From contig NZ_BSOT01000005.1 in NCBI RefSeq assembly GCF_030160655.1, forward strand, positions 1,197,546-1,261,545: DNA of 64,000 nt. Reading direction: 5' to 3'. This document shows, in pieces, positions 44,424-54,026 of this stretch; position 1 is the stretch's first letter, and each line of letters starts with the position of its first letter. Source of the stretch: Agaribacter marinus (GTDB taxonomy: Bacteria; Pseudomonadota; Gammaproteobacteria; Enterobacterales; Alteromonadaceae). A program made the translations under genes and the position numbers. The notes beneath the pieces were generated by a model. The model made no database searches and was not told the origin of the DNA. It saw nothing but the letters and a program-made list of their open reading frames with translations.

Positions 44424-45158
44424 ATGCCAAATACAAGTGGTGCGCGATACTTCCTTAATGGGTTTGACCTCATTACTACGAAAGGAATTAAGCGTTTTGT
44501 ATTCATACCGTTTATCGTTAATTTAGTGCTATTTTCGGTGTCATTGTACTTCATCGTTGATTACATCAATGACGGAGTTACGTACATACTTGAGTTATTA
44601 CCCGCTTTTTTAAGCTGGCTTAGCTATGTGCTATTCCCTATAGCAATTATTGCTATCTTGTTGGTTTTCGCCTTGCTATTTGGGACGTTATCAAATTGGA
44701 TTGCAGCACCATTTAATGGCATTTTAAGTGAAAAAATTGAGTTACATTTACGAAATGAACCGATGGGTAACGAGGGGTTTTCCGCTGTAGTTAAAGACAT
44801 TCCTCGCACACTGGGTCGTGAATTAGCAAAACTTGGTTACTTTCTGCCGAGAGCACTTGTATTTTTAATTGCGTTTTTCTTACTCCCGGTGATAGGCCAA
44901 ATTTTGTGGTTTCTGTTTGGCGCGTGGATGATGGCTATTCAATATTGCGACTACCCTTTCGATAATCATAAAATCGGATTTAAACCAATGCGTCAGCAAC
45001 TAGCAGAAGATAAGGGTAGAAGTTTTAGTTTCGGTATAATGGTGAATATATTTTCTCTTATCCCTATACTCAATTTTATCGTCATGCCAGTGGCAATATG
45101 CGGCGCAACGCAGATGTGGGTTGAACAATTGAGAGACAATGCCTTGTCGCGCAGATAG
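44424..45158 (+). CDS. cysZ: Sulfate transporter CysZ
   Basis: Inner-membrane sulfate importer for cysteine synthesis. 244 residues from the ATG at 44424 (MPNTSGARYFLNGFDLI), which has AGGAG 5 bases ahead; a longer frame from 44376 adds 16 unlikely residues. About five membrane helices and the family text ISxPFNGILSEKIE (here IAAPFNGILSEKIE) and YFLPRALVFLIAFFLLPVIGQ are visible. The 294-base gap from the smc start (44130-44423) has no gene but contains a tandem GTTCGTATC doublet at 44293-44311 and a TATAAT at 44320-44325. Confidence 0.92.
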   Translation: MPNTSGARYFLNGFDLITTKGIKRFVFIPFIVNLVLFSVSLYFIVDYINDGVTYILELLPAFLSWLSYVLFPIAIIAILLVFALLFGTLSNWIAAPFNGILSEKIELHLRNEPMGNEGFSAVVKDIPRTLGRELAKLGYFLPRALVFLIAFFLLPVIGQILWFLFGAWMMAIQYCDYPFDNHKIGFKPMRQQLAEDKGRSFSFGIMVNIFSLIPILNFIVMPVAICGATQMWVEQLRDNALSRR

Positions 45159-45187
45159 TACATCACTCAGACTCCTGACAAGTATCC

Positions 45188-46825
45188 TTATAGGGAATAA
45201 TAAACATCTGCCCAATGGTCAATTAAATCGGCATTTTTACTTTGATTGGCCGCATTAAATAGTGCTTTAATTAGTGGCTTTTCATCTGTTTTTTCTTCGA
45301 GCATAGCTTGCCACATATGAATATATAGCGCTGGAATATTTTCAGTGTCGTGATGTTCTAAAAAGGTAATTTCAGATGTCGGTTTAAATGACTTTATATC
45401 CAGACTATCGCACGCTCTGCTTGATGAAATACTCAAACTAGGTTGAGGCTCTGGTTCAATCAACGATGGCCCTTCGACATTTATACTATCTACTGCTACC
45501 CCTTCTCCTGCTCCAGTATTATCAATAGGCGCAGCCTTTTGCGCCTTACTTTGACCCAGTGCATTCTCACCGGCCAATATCGTTGCCACGCTTTTTTTAC
45601 CCTCGATATCATCAGGCATATTGATCCGGAGTTGCGTTTTATCAAACAGTTCGTTCCACCACGCTAGCTTTTTTCGCGCTTCTGGCGCCGAAGGTTCATA
45701 GAAGAGTAAGTTTGGTACACTGTCAGGCATACAGTAGTTATTGGCCGTCGCTTCAGTCAACTTATACTCATCGACAAATCCAACAAAATGTGCAAGCTCA
45801 TGCACAAATACAGAGTATTCATCAGCCAAATCCACATACATAATGCCATTTTGAACATAAGCTTTTCCGCGCTCTACAAAAAACACCATATGGCTAAAAG
45901 GGAGATTTTTCTTATACGATGCCAATTCAATCAAATCACAAGTATTCCTACCAGTGCTTGTGTCAAAATGACATTTCATTTCATTCTCAGGTAACCAACG
46001 CGGCACTAGCAAGCACATGTCCAGCGATGCCAAACGCTCGTCCTTTTTAAAGTCATTGTACATTGATACCGCCTGCACCATTGATTCTAAAGACCGCGCA
46101 ATGGGCTGTATTGTCTGCAAACAATTCACGTCTGTGCCCGTTTCCGCATTGTCAAATAATGCGTTTAGTGTTTGTTCATTATAATTTTGCAACACGTTAA
46201 TATATGCTGATGCTCTCGAATTGCCCATACTTTTGGCATGTTCGAAGTACTTAATCGCGTCCTTTTTGTTATGATTAAGCCAAAAACGCTTTGCCAACTT
46301 AATCGCACTTTCGGCGTCAAGTTTTGAAGCTTTATCCAACCAATATAATATATCAGCTTCATTTGCATCTAGTTTTGCGTGAAGGAATTTAGCATAAGCA
46401 ATAACCGCTGGCGGGTAACCTTGTTCGGCCGACAAGGTCAAAAACCGTTGCATTTCGCTTAGGTCTGCGTCTTGCAGCAGGGCATACTCGAATTGCGCAT
46501 TGGCATCGCCTTGCTCAGCAGCCAATCTGTAGTAGTGGGTTTGGGTGCCTTTATGAATCGTATTGTCAGCTAGGTATTTTGCAGCGTCAATATTGCCATT
46601 CAGAGCCAATACGTCATACCAAAGTACTTTAGACGTGTCAGACAATTTAAGGTTAAGAAGTGCCGCGCTAGCGTCGGATTCGCCTAAAACAAACGCTTGC
46701 CAAATAAGGTAAGGGTTTTGCTTTTCAATACCAACATTAAGTAGATAGCTAGCATTTTTATAGCCGCTACCAGAAAATAGCAGCACTATACCTAATGCGA
46801 ACCACTTTACTTTTTGAGTCAACAT
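45188..46825 (-). CDS. Sel1-like repeat protein with a metzincin-type zinc site
   Basis: A 545-residue exported or membrane-anchored protein (N-terminal hydrophobic helix, residues 8-24). Residues 30-200 contain tandem Sel1/TPR-like helical pairs (AAEQGDANAQFEYALL, SAEQGYPPAVIAYAKFL, AKSMGNSRASAYINVL). A catalytic-looking segment VFVHELAHFVGFVDEY follows at about residue 338; this fits HExxHxxGxxD, the metzincin zinc motif with Asp as third ligand. After a low-complexity stretch (residues 415-470) comes a short C-terminal helical tail. Cell-envelope peptidase is inferred. It lies 8 bp after nlpI on the same strand. Confidence 0.75.
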   Translation of the reverse strand: MLTQKVKWFALGIVLLFSGSGYKNASYLLNVGIEKQNPYLIWQAFVLGESDASAALLNLKLSDTSKVLWYDVLALNGNIDAAKYLADNTIHKGTQTHYYRLAAEQGDANAQFEYALLQDADLSEMQRFLTLSAEQGYPPAVIAYAKFLHAKLDANEADILYWLDKASKLDAESAIKLAKRFWLNHNKKDAIKYFEHAKSMGNSRASAYINVLQNYNEQTLNALFDNAETGTDVNCLQTIQPIARSLESMVQAVSMYNDFKKDERLASLDMCLLVPRWLPENEMKCHFDTSTGRNTCDLIELASYKKNLPFSHMVFFVERGKAYVQNGIMYVDLADEYSVFVHELAHFVGFVDEYKLTEATANNYCMPDSVPNLLFYEPSAPEARKKLAWWNELFDKTQLRINMPDDIEGKKSVATILAGENALGQSKAQKAAPIDNTGAGEGVAVDSINVEGPSLIEPEPQPSLSISSSRACDSLDIKSFKPTSEITFLEHHDTENIPALYIHMWQAMLEEKTDEKPLIKALFNAANQSKNADLIDHWADVYYSL

Positions 46826-46833
46826 GGAATGTA

Positions 46834-47721
46834 TTAAGGCGTATTCGTCGACTGAGACCGTAAATTGCCCAGTTCAATTCTGGCGTACTTGTGCTCAACA
46901 TACTCATGCACATTGGTACTTAAAGACAATTTAAAGTAATTAGCTGCTATCATTTGATTTCCTCTAGCAGCATGATATTTACCAAGATAAAAGTAGGCTT
47001 CACATAGCCTATTATTCAGTTCTGCTTGAGAATTTACTTCTTTTAGCAAAGATGCGATAACCGTTTTCTCATCAATGTTTCCAAGGTAAAAATCGACAAT
47101 ACTCGTTGCCCAATTTGATTCATCAAGGCGCTGTCGATGTGCGGCAAGTTCACTCGCAGCGGCCACTGGGTCAACTTTATTTTCGGTAATAAAGTTCCAT
47201 AACACTCGATAAGGATCAGACTTGTCTTTCTCTAAAAACGCTGCTGTGTCTGCTGATGCCAATTCTGCTCGGCCAGCATAATAAAGCGCAATACCTCGGT
47301 TCAACAAGGCAAAATGATATTCGGGATTGATATCAAGCGTGGAATCAAACGCTTCATAAGCTTGTAAGTAGTTACCTTGTTGAATATGGTGAACACCTAC
47401 AGAATTATACGCGGCGGCCATATCTGGCTTAAGTTTTAACGCTTCGACATAATCTAAGCGAGCCAAACTAGTTAGCCCAATCGCATCGTAAGCAATGCCG
47501 CGTTGAAATAACAGCTCTGCTTTTTCATCATCACTTAAGGGCGCTTTATAAAGAATATGTGTATACCGCGCAATCACCATTTGAGAGCGCTGGCTTGTGG
47601 GTTCAGGTTCTGCGAGTAAAAGACTATTGGTAAATGAAGGCTTTGTCGCAGTTGATTGACAAGCACTCACACCAAGAATAATTAGTAATAGCCAAATTAC
47701 CTTAATACGGCCTAGCGTCAC
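46834..47721 (-). CDS. nlpI: Lipoprotein NlpI
   Basis: An outer-membrane TPR lipoprotein that in E. coli scaffolds peptidoglycan hydrolases and delivers MepS to the Prc protease. Lipobox LGVSAC with Cys21. At least three TPR units (LLFQRGIAYDAIGLTSLARLDY, AAYNSVGVHHIQQGNYLQAY, FALLNRGIALYYAGRAELAS). 295 residues. As in E. coli it lies downstream of pnp, although the DUF1244 gene intervenes here. Confidence 0.9.
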   Translation of the reverse strand: MTLGRIKVIWLLLIILGVSACQSTATKPSFTNSLLLAEPEPTSQRSQMVIARYTHILYKAPLSDDEKAELLFQRGIAYDAIGLTSLARLDYVEALKLKPDMAAAYNSVGVHHIQQGNYLQAYEAFDSTLDINPEYHFALLNRGIALYYAGRAELASADTAAFLEKDKSDPYRVLWNFITENKVDPVAAASELAAHRQRLDESNWATSIVDFYLGNIDEKTVIASLLKEVNSQAELNNRLCEAYFYLGKYHAARGNQMIAANYFKLSLSTNVHEYVEHKYARIELGNLRSQSTNTP

Positions 47722-47868
47722 ACACGCTCCTTTATTTGATTTTTAACCCAATCTCATCATCTCAATTACGGCAGTAAAATGCGCCTTAGCATGGATAACT
47801 AAACAGGATGTACTACCAACTAGTCTACTTAAAAAGGCCCAGTATTCAAAGAACAATACGTCATTAAT

Positions 47869-48174
47869 TTATGCTTTGCCTTCACGCCTTTTTTCAAAAG
47901 CAGCCATTTGCTCAGGAGTCGCAGGTAGTTGATGATTCTCTTTCCATTCTGAATATGGCATGCCGTAAATGGCTTCTCGGGCTTCATCGTAGTCCATTTC
48001 AACGCCTTGTGCCTTAGCTTCGGCCATATACCACTTTGATAAGCAGTTTCTGCAAAAATCTGCGGTAATCATTAAATCGATATTTTGTACTTGCTTGTTG
48101 TCATCCAAATGTTTTAGCAAACGTCTAAAAGCGGCAGCTTCAAGTTTCTCAGTATTTGCTTGATTATCAGACAT
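47869..48174 (-). CDS. DUF1244 family protein
   Basis: A 101-residue protein matching DUF1244: RRLLKHLDDNKQVQNIDLMI, ADFCRNCLSKWYMAEA, and YDEAREAIYGMPYSEWKENHQ. The CRNC pair suggests a metal or redox role, but function is unknown. It lies between pnp and nlpI on the same strand and is separated from nlpI by 147 bp. Confidence 0.92.
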   Translation of the reverse strand: MSDNQANTEKLEAAAFRRLLKHLDDNKQVQNIDLMITADFCRNCLSKWYMAEAKAQGVEMDYDEAREAIYGMPYSEWKENHQLPATPEQMAAFEKRREGKA

Positions 48175-48342
48175 TGTTTATTCCTAAGACTAAAATTTTA
48201 AATATCAGATAGTAAGACTAGTGCGTACTCTAGCTATCTTTCGGTTTGGCTCAATTCTAACAAATTTCGCTGTAAATTGTAGTGACATGTAGGTAGCGAT
48301 CACTTGAAAAGCATGCGCAAGAAATTTGAGTATCCAAAGAAC

Positions 48343-48366
48343 AAAAAAGGAGCCAAAAGGCTCCTT
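48343..48366 (-). terminator. Intrinsic terminator of pnp
   Basis: AAGGAGCC-TTTT-GGCTCCTT on the minus strand (8-bp stem, 4-base loop) is followed by a T6 run. It begins 23 bases after the pnp stop codon. Confidence 0.9.
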
Positions 48367-48389
48367 CCAAATTAGATGCGAAGATTTGA

Positions 48390-50510
48390 CTATTCTTCGT
48401 TTGCGTCGTCTTGAGGCGCTTGAGCTGGCTTTTCAATCAACTCTTTCATACTCAACCTAACGCGATTCTGTCTATCAATATCCATGACTTTTACGTCAAC
48501 CATTTGACCTTCAGACAAATAATCCGTCACTTTCGCCACTCGCTCGTGAGCAATTTGAGAAATATGCACTAAACCATCTTTACCAGGAAGTACTTCTACA
48601 AACGCACCAAAGTCTGCGATGCGAGATACTTTACCGTGGTATACCTTGCCAATTTCAACTTCAGCAGTAACAGCTTCAATCTTAGAGATTGCAATATCAG
48701 CTTTCGCTTTTTCAGTCGCAAAAATCTTAATCGTACCATCATCTTCAATTTCAATATTGGTATCAGACTCTTCAGTAATGGCACGAATCGTTGCACCACC
48801 TTTACCAATCACATCTCTGATTTTGTCTTGATCAACCTTCATTTGATATATGCGTGGCGCGAATTCAGACATTTCATCTCTGTGGCCAGAAATTGCTTGG
48901 TCCATTACACCCAAAATATGTAAGCGCGCTTCTTTTGCTTGCTTAAGCGCTATTTGCATAATCTCTGTGGTAATACCTTCAATCTTAATGTCCATTTGCA
49001 GTGCAGTAATACCATTAGTAGTACCTGCCACTTTAAAGTCCATGTCTCCTAAGTGATCTTCATCACCAAGAATATCTGACAATACCACAAAGTTTTCATC
49101 AGACTTCACAAGGCCCATCGCAATACCTGCAACGGACGCTTTGATTGGCACACCTGCATCCATTAACGCTAAAGACGTACCACAAACAGATGCCATAGAC
49201 GAAGAACCATTCGATTCAGTAATTTCTGATACGACGCGAACAACATAAGGAAAGTCTTTTTCAGACGGCATTACCGCTTGAATTCCACGTTTTGCCAACT
49301 TACCGTGACCAATTTCACGACGTTTTGGCGAACCAATCATGCCAGTTTCACCTACACAATACGGAGGGAAGTTGTAGTGCAACATAAAGCGACTATTTGA
49401 TGTACCACTTAACTCATCAATCATCTGTGCATCACGCTCATTACCAAGCGTTGCCACAACTAATGCTTGCGTCTCACCACGTGTAAACAATGCTGAACCA
49501 TGCGTTCTAGGTAAGGCGCCGGTGGCTACATGTAGCGCACGGATTGTTTCAGGGTCACGACCGTCAATACGCTTTTCACCCGATAAAATACGTGAACGAA
49601 CGACGTCACTTTCTAGCTCGTGAGTTAAGTCGGCAATTTCAGCAGCATCAAGCGTTTCATCTTCCGCAACTAAGGTTTCTACTGTTTTCTCAGTGATTGC
49701 TGTTACAGCATCTTTACGCGCTAACTTGTCTGAAATTTGATAAGCAGCTGTCATTTCAGCTTCAGCAATTGCCTTGATCTTATCTTTAAGTGCCGTATTT
49801 TCTTCAGGTGCAACCCAGTCCCAAGGCGTAGTGTTCACTTCACTTGCAAATTCGCTCACCGCATTAATAACAGTTTGCGATTGCTCATGACCGTATACAA
49901 CGGCGCCCAACATGACATCTTCAGGTAAGATATCAGCTTCAGACTCAACCATCAATACTGCGCTTTGCGTACCTGCGACAACTAAATCAAGTTGGCTATT
50001 TTCAGTTTCGCTTGTACGGGTATTCAGTACAAACTCGTTATTGATATAGCCAACTCTTGCAGCGCCAATTGGTCCGTTAAATGGAATACCTGAAATCGCA
50101 AGCGCAGCGGATGTACCAATCATCGAAATAATATCAGTAGGGATCTCTGGGTTAGCAGATACAACTGTGATGACCACCTGAACGTCATTCATGAATCCAT
50201 CAGGGAATAGTGGACGAATGGGTCTGTCGATTAAACGTGCAATAAGCGTTTCGCTTTCTGAAGGACGACCTTCACGTTTAAAGAAACCACCAGGTATTTT
50301 ACCTGCGGCATATGTTTTTTCTTGATAATTTACAGTAAGAGGAAAAAAGCTTTGACCAGCTTTTGCTTCTTTTTTACCAACAACAGTCACTAAAACTGAT
50401 GTATCGTCCATGCTCGCAAGTACTGCGGCAGATGCTTGCCTGGCGATTACACCAGTCTCAAGCGTTACAGTATGCTGACCATACTGGAATGTTTTTGTAA
50501 TAGGAGTCAC
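48390..50510 (-). CDS. pnp: Polynucleotide phosphorylase
   Basis: 3'-5' RNA exonuclease and polymerase of the degradosome. Two RNase PH-like domains, then KH (about 560-620; [19 protein letters not shown]) and S1 ([30 protein letters not shown]). 706 residues. It starts with GTG at 50508-50510 and has AAGGA ahead of it. In E. coli rpsO precedes pnp; here there is no rpsO within reach upstream. Confidence 0.97.
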   Translation of the reverse strand: MTPITKTFQYGQHTVTLETGVIARQASAAVLASMDDTSVLVTVVGKKEAKAGQSFFPLTVNYQEKTYAAGKIPGGFFKREGRPSESETLIARLIDRPIRPLFPDGFMNDVQVVITVVSANPEIPTDIISMIGTSAALAISGIPFNGPIGAARVGYINNEFVLNTRTSETENSQLDLVVAGTQSAVLMVESEADILPEDVMLGAVVYGHEQSQTVINAVSEFASEVNTTPWDWVAPEENTALKDKIKAIAEAEMTAAYQISDKLARKDAVTAITEKTVETLVAEDETLDAAEIADLTHELESDVVRSRILSGEKRIDGRDPETIRALHVATGALPRTHGSALFTRGETQALVVATLGNERDAQMIDELSGTSNSRFMLHYNFPPYCVGETGMIGSPKRREIGHGKLAKRGIQAVMPSEKDFPYVVRVVSEITESNGSSSMASVCGTSLALMDAGVPIKASVAGIAMGLVKSDENFVVLSDILGDEDHLGDMDFKVAGTTNGITALQMDIKIEGITTEIMQIALKQAKEARLHILGVMDQAISGHRDEMSEFAPRIYQMKVDQDKIRDVIGKGGATIRAITEESDTNIEIEDDGTIKIFATEKAKADIAISKIEAVTAEVEIGKVYHGKVSRIADFGAFVEVLPGKDGLVHISQIAHERVAKVTDYLSEGQMVDVKVMDIDRQNRVRLSMKELIEKPAQAPQDDANEE

Positions 50511-50557
50511 TATTTATCCTTTAAAATTAATAACTATTTGCTTTTAAACGCGCGCAT

Positions 50558-50563
50558 ATTATA
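50558..50563 (-). promoter_or_regulatory. pnp -10 box with GC-rich discriminator
   Basis: A TATAAT box on the minus strand is followed by ATGCGCGCG, then an AT-rich leader to the pnp GTG. A -35 box is not clear. The sequence resembles the rimO promoter. The gap 50511-50847 contains no gene. Confidence 0.5.
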
Positions 50564-50847
50564 GCTGCATATATATAGCAATACCATCAAACTAAATACT
50601 TAATGAGTAAAAAACCTCGCTAAAGCAAGCTTTTATATTCAAAGATTACCAATACGGCCTTTTGTTTATTCAAATCCACTTACTCTTTTATTGCCACACC
50701 TGAATACAAAGGTATGAAAAACAAAACCTAATTCATGTAATTTGAGACGATACTGTAATTATGAGAAGGGGTTTTACCACTTTTCTAGTTACCAGAAATA
50801 AAAATATTAGGGCAATTAACAATAGCAGTACGCTTAAGGCCTATACC

Positions 50848-51225
50848 ATGCTTATATATAAAAGAATAACTGATTTTCTCCCAGCAAACGGTATCGCAGA
50901 GTATTTATCTCTATACTTATCTAGTTCAATCACAATCGTTGTGTGTAGCTCTGCGATTTTTGGACATACACCTAAAGAATTAGCAATCGCTTGTTTCTTG
51001 ATATTCTCAATAGTTTTTAGCTCGATGACTTTAGCTTACATTCAACGAAAAAAACGCGCTGTCGCGTTTTATACTGAATGGCTTCAGTCATTATCGAAAG
51101 ACGAAATAGAACAATTGAGTAATCGCCTGAAACCCAATTGTGCAGAACATATGTTAATAGCAAAGCTTACCGGTACATATCAGCAAAGCAAAAAGCCTGA
51201 GTTTAAGACCTTCGGCTCTGCGTAA
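50848..51225 (+). CDS. Hypothetical membrane protein
   Basis: A protein of about 125 residues, not recognised. Two hydrophobic helices (LSLYLSSSITIVVCSSAIFG and LAIACFLIFSIVFSSMTLAYI) are followed by a basic cytoplasmic tail (QRKKRAVAFY...). I choose the ATG at 50848 (MLIYKRITDF) with AAGG ahead; a longer frame opens at 50761. It lies between pnp and nhaR, on the other strand from both. Confidence 0.6.
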   Translation: MLIYKRITDFLPANGIAEYLSLYLSSSITIVVCSSAIFGHTPKELAIACFLIFSIVFSSMTLAYIQRKKRAVAFYTEWLQSLSKDEIEQLSNRLKPNCAEHMLIAKLTGTYQQSKKPEFKTFGSA

Positions 51226-51291
51226 CTTCAGCGCCTAGAACAACGACAATATGACTAGGTGCAGATAATCATTTGTCTGCAAGAATAAAAC

Positions 51292-52194
51292 TTATTTAAA
51301 AATAATATCTCGAGCGGCACTACATACTGCAGCAACCGCAGGGTGCGTGACTTTGCGTTCAGCAGATATCGCATAGAATTTTTGCGTTATTTCGCTCAAA
51401 TTACCAATAATGTCAACGTTGAAACCTTTTTCTACCTCGTCTTCAATTATGCTAGGCATAAAGAACACGCCAAACCCTGCTTTTCCGAAACTTTTCATCA
51501 AAGCACTGTCGTCATATTGGCCTCTAATTAGTGGGAAGATACCGGCATCGTGACTCCATTTATCAAAGAGCTGGCGAATAGCGTACTGTTTAGTAGGCAA
51601 CAACATTGGCGCATTATTCAAACAGTCAGGAAAGCTTCCTTTGAGTTGACCCGCTAGCTCTGGTGCGGCAAAAAATGTCAAATCTGATTGCCCAAGGTAG
51701 TGGTTATAAGCCTTAACACTAAATGCGCTAGACAGCGGCGTATCGGTAAGTACCATATCGACTTCGTGTACAGCTAACTCACCTAAGATAGTTTCGACTG
51801 GTCCTTCTTTACATAATAAACTGACATCTTCAGAGAGGCTTAGTGCTGGCTCCAAAATTTTATAAACAATTGTCTTAGGCAATGCGCTTGCCGCACTAAT
51901 GATGAATTCGGAGGTGCCGACTAAAGGCGCGCCTCTAAGCACATCCGTAAGCTCTTTACCTAGCTCAAAAATTTCATCCGCATAGCGGAGCACCAATCGC
52001 CCGGTTTCAGTCAATCTTAGTCGTCGCCCGACTCGATCAAACAAGGGCTGACCAATACGCTCTTCTAGCATACTTAGTTGACCACTAATTGTTTGAGGCG
52101 TAATAAACAGCTTCTCAGCAGCCCTAGCAATGCTGCCTTCAGTAGCCACAACCCAAAAATAATGCAGGTGTTTATAGTTAAAATTATCTGCCAT
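51292..52194 (-). CDS. nhaR: LysR-type transcriptional activator NhaR
   Basis: A 300-residue LysR-type regulator very similar in text to NhaR, the sodium-responsive activator of nhaA: NFNYKHLHYFWVVATEGSIARAAEKLFITPQTISGQLSMLEERIGQPLFDRVGRRLRLTETG (HTH, residues 3-62). No nhaA lies next to it, so its target is elsewhere or different. Ribosome binding site is weak. Divergent from the HPF-like gene. Confidence 0.88.
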   Translation of the reverse strand: MADNFNYKHLHYFWVVATEGSIARAAEKLFITPQTISGQLSMLEERIGQPLFDRVGRRLRLTETGRLVLRYADEIFELGKELTDVLRGAPLVGTSEFIISAASALPKTIVYKILEPALSLSEDVSLLCKEGPVETILGELAVHEVDMVLTDTPLSSAFSVKAYNHYLGQSDLTFFAAPELAGQLKGSFPDCLNNAPMLLPTKQYAIRQLFDKWSHDAGIFPLIRGQYDDSALMKSFGKAGFGVFFMPSIIEDEVEKGFNVDIIGNLSEITQKFYAISAERKVTHPAVAAVCSAARDIIFK

Positions 52195-52318
52195 TTACTG
52201 CGTTCCGAAAGAATCCATCATTTTTTTCGACTAATTCTTATACTTTTAATCGAATTTTTTCGTTCACTTTTTATTGTTAAATTACAATATATGGTAATTT
52301 TTAATTGATGATTAAGAA

Positions 52319-52657
52319 ATGCAATACAAAATAAATTGCAAAGATTTAAAAATTTCAGATGCCGAAAAAACGATGATAGATACTCGGTTAGGTTTAAATT
52401 TATCGCGATTCGTTACTGTGGTCGATAATTACACAATTACCATTGAGGAAGCATCCAGCGCAGACAACACTAAATTGGTAATGACTTCAGCTACATTCAC
52501 TTTGCCTGGCACTAACAAAATTAGCCTAGAAGCTAGGGCAGACAAATTAGATAACGCCGTTTTACTACTTGTTGGCAAATCTAAGCGTATTATTGATAGA
52601 CATCTAAAACATCGACAGCTTAATCGTATTTCTACGGACTCTGTCCGGCGTTTATAA
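52319..52657 (+). CDS. HPF/RaiA family ribosome-associated protein
   Basis: A 112-residue protein with the fold text of ribosome hibernation factors: YKINCKDLKISDAEKTMIDTRLGLNLSRFVTVVDNYTITIEE, and ISLEARADKLDNAVLLLVGKSKRIIDRHL. It is short, like HPF and RaiA, but is not the rpoN-linked HPF. It may bind the ribosomal A-site region in stationary phase. Convergent with the tRNA-secG transcription unit; a strong hairpin terminator follows. Confidence 0.65.
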   Translation: MQYKINCKDLKISDAEKTMIDTRLGLNLSRFVTVVDNYTITIEEASSADNTKLVMTSATFTLPGTNKISLEARADKLDNAVLLLVGKSKRIIDRHLKHRQLNRISTDSVRRL

Positions 52658-52687
52658 GAGTATGCTGTGAACAAACAATACAATTAG

Positions 52688-52718
52688 AAAAAAACGGCAA
52701 GCTAATGCTGCCGTTTTT
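52688..52718. terminator. Bidirectional intrinsic terminator
   Basis: AAAAACGGCA ... TGCCGTTTTT forms a strong stem with A-runs and T-runs on both sides, between the HPF-like gene (plus) and tRNA-Leu (minus). It should stop transcription from both directions. Confidence 0.88.
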
Positions 52719-52721
52719 ATT

Positions 52722-52807
52722 TGGTGCGGAAAGCGGGACTTGAACCCGCACGAGCATAGCTCACCACCCCCTCAAGATGGCGTGTCTACCAATTCCACCA
52801 CTTCCGC
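52722..52807 (-). tRNA. leuU: tRNA-Leu (anticodon GAG)
   Basis: A type II tRNA of 86 bases. The acceptor stem GCGGAAG pairs with TTTCCGC, and CCA is encoded. The anticodon loop CTTGAGG gives GAG. The variable arm (TGAGCTATGCTCG) and the T-loop GTTCAAGTC are typical. It follows secG by 16 bp on the same strand, as in E. coli leuU. Confidence 0.97.
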
Positions 52808-52823
52808 ATAATCTTTATTTTTA

Positions 52824-53192
52824 CTATTCAGGGTCTGCTGCTGGGACGTCAGTTGTTTCGCTTGAATCACTCACAGGAACATCTGAATCGTTGACTGGAA
52901 CGACAGGAACGTCAACAGGGACATCAATATTCTGGAACTCACCTTCCTGTTCACTTGAACCTGCGGTAATACTTCCGATAATTAAGCTAATAAGGAAAAA
53001 CAAGGTCGCTAAAATAGCGGTTGTTCTGGTCATGAAGTTACCAGATCCACTTGAACCAAATACTGTATTTGAACCACCAGCGCCAAAAGATGCACCCGCT
53101 TCAGCACCCTTTCCTTGTTGTATTAATACGAATCCAATCAGCATTAATGCAACGATCAGATAAGCAACCAATAAAATTTCGTATAAAGACAT
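52824..53192 (-). CDS. secG: Preprotein translocase subunit SecG
   Basis: A 122-residue component of the SecYEG channel with two helices: ILLVAYLIVALMLIGFVLIQQGKGAEAGASFGAG and TTAILATLFFLISLIIGSI. The C-terminus is a long Asp/Val/Pro-rich tail (VPVDVPVVPVNDSDVPV) beyond the usual length. It is directly after tpiA and before tRNA-Leu. Confidence 0.95.
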   Translation of the reverse strand: MSLYEILLVAYLIVALMLIGFVLIQQGKGAEAGASFGAGGSNTVFGSSGSGNFMTRTTAILATLFFLISLIIGSITAGSSEQEGEFQNIDVPVDVPVVPVNDSDVPVSDSSETTDVPAADPE

Positions 53193-53933
53193 CTAATTCC
53201 TCTTATTTGCGTGTTCGCAAATTATTTTAAAACTGTCTACTTTTAAACTTGCTCCGCCTACTAAGGCACCATCTATATCATGCTGAGCAAACAATTCGGC
53301 CGCATTAACATCCGTTACGCTACCACCGTATAAAATACTTATTTGTGAGTATAGCTCACTACTCTTTTTTAACTCGCTTCTAATAAATGCATGCACTTCT
53401 TGCGCTTGCTCTGGTGAAGCAGTCTTGCCAGTACCAATGGCCCAAATAGGTTCGTAGGCAATGACCAATTTGTCCAATTGTTGCTTGCAACGATTTAAGA
53501 TTGCAGCTAGCTGTTCCCCTACGAATTCAAAAACGTTTCCGCTTTCTCTTACTTCTAAGGGCTCGCCTACACAAACAATAGGCACAAAACCGTTTTCTAA
53601 GGCTTTTTCGGCTTTTATAGCCACTCGTTCATTTGTTTCGCTATATGCTTGACGGCGTTCAGAGTGACCAATAATAACATGCTCAGCCCCTAACTCTGCA
53701 AGCATACTTAGGGAAATATCACCAGTATACGCGCCACTTTCATGTTCGCTACAATCTTGAGCGCCAACAGAAAAGTTTGCACCTACAGCTTCTTTAATGT
53801 AAACAGAAGGAACGCATAGAACCACATCGATGTTTTCAAATACTGGAAGTGAAGATTTGAAATGGCTTAACATTTCTAGATTGCCATTCATCTTCCAATT
53901 TCCGGCAACCATCATACGTTTACTATTTTGCAT
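53193..53933 (-). CDS. tpiA: Triosephosphate isomerase
   Basis: Interconverts DHAP and glyceraldehyde 3-phosphate. Motifs: GNWKMNG (Lys), IGHSERR (His), and AYEPIWAIGTGK (catalytic Glu). 246 residues. The end overlaps none of secG; its stop precedes secG directly (1 bp). Confidence 0.97.
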   Translation of the reverse strand: MQNSKRMMVAGNWKMNGNLEMLSHFKSSLPVFENIDVVLCVPSVYIKEAVGANFSVGAQDCSEHESGAYTGDISLSMLAELGAEHVIIGHSERRQAYSETNERVAIKAEKALENGFVPIVCVGEPLEVRESGNVFEFVGEQLAAILNRCKQQLDKLVIAYEPIWAIGTGKTASPEQAQEVHAFIRSELKKSSELYSQISILYGGSVTDVNAAELFAQHDIDGALVGGASLKVDSFKIICEHANKRN

Positions 53934-54026
53934 ATTTCCACCTTATGAAGTGCCGCATCACAAAGCGGCGAAGATATTAACGAAGAGCGTAATAAATAAC
54001 AAGTAACTAGCGTAAAAATTTAGCGA

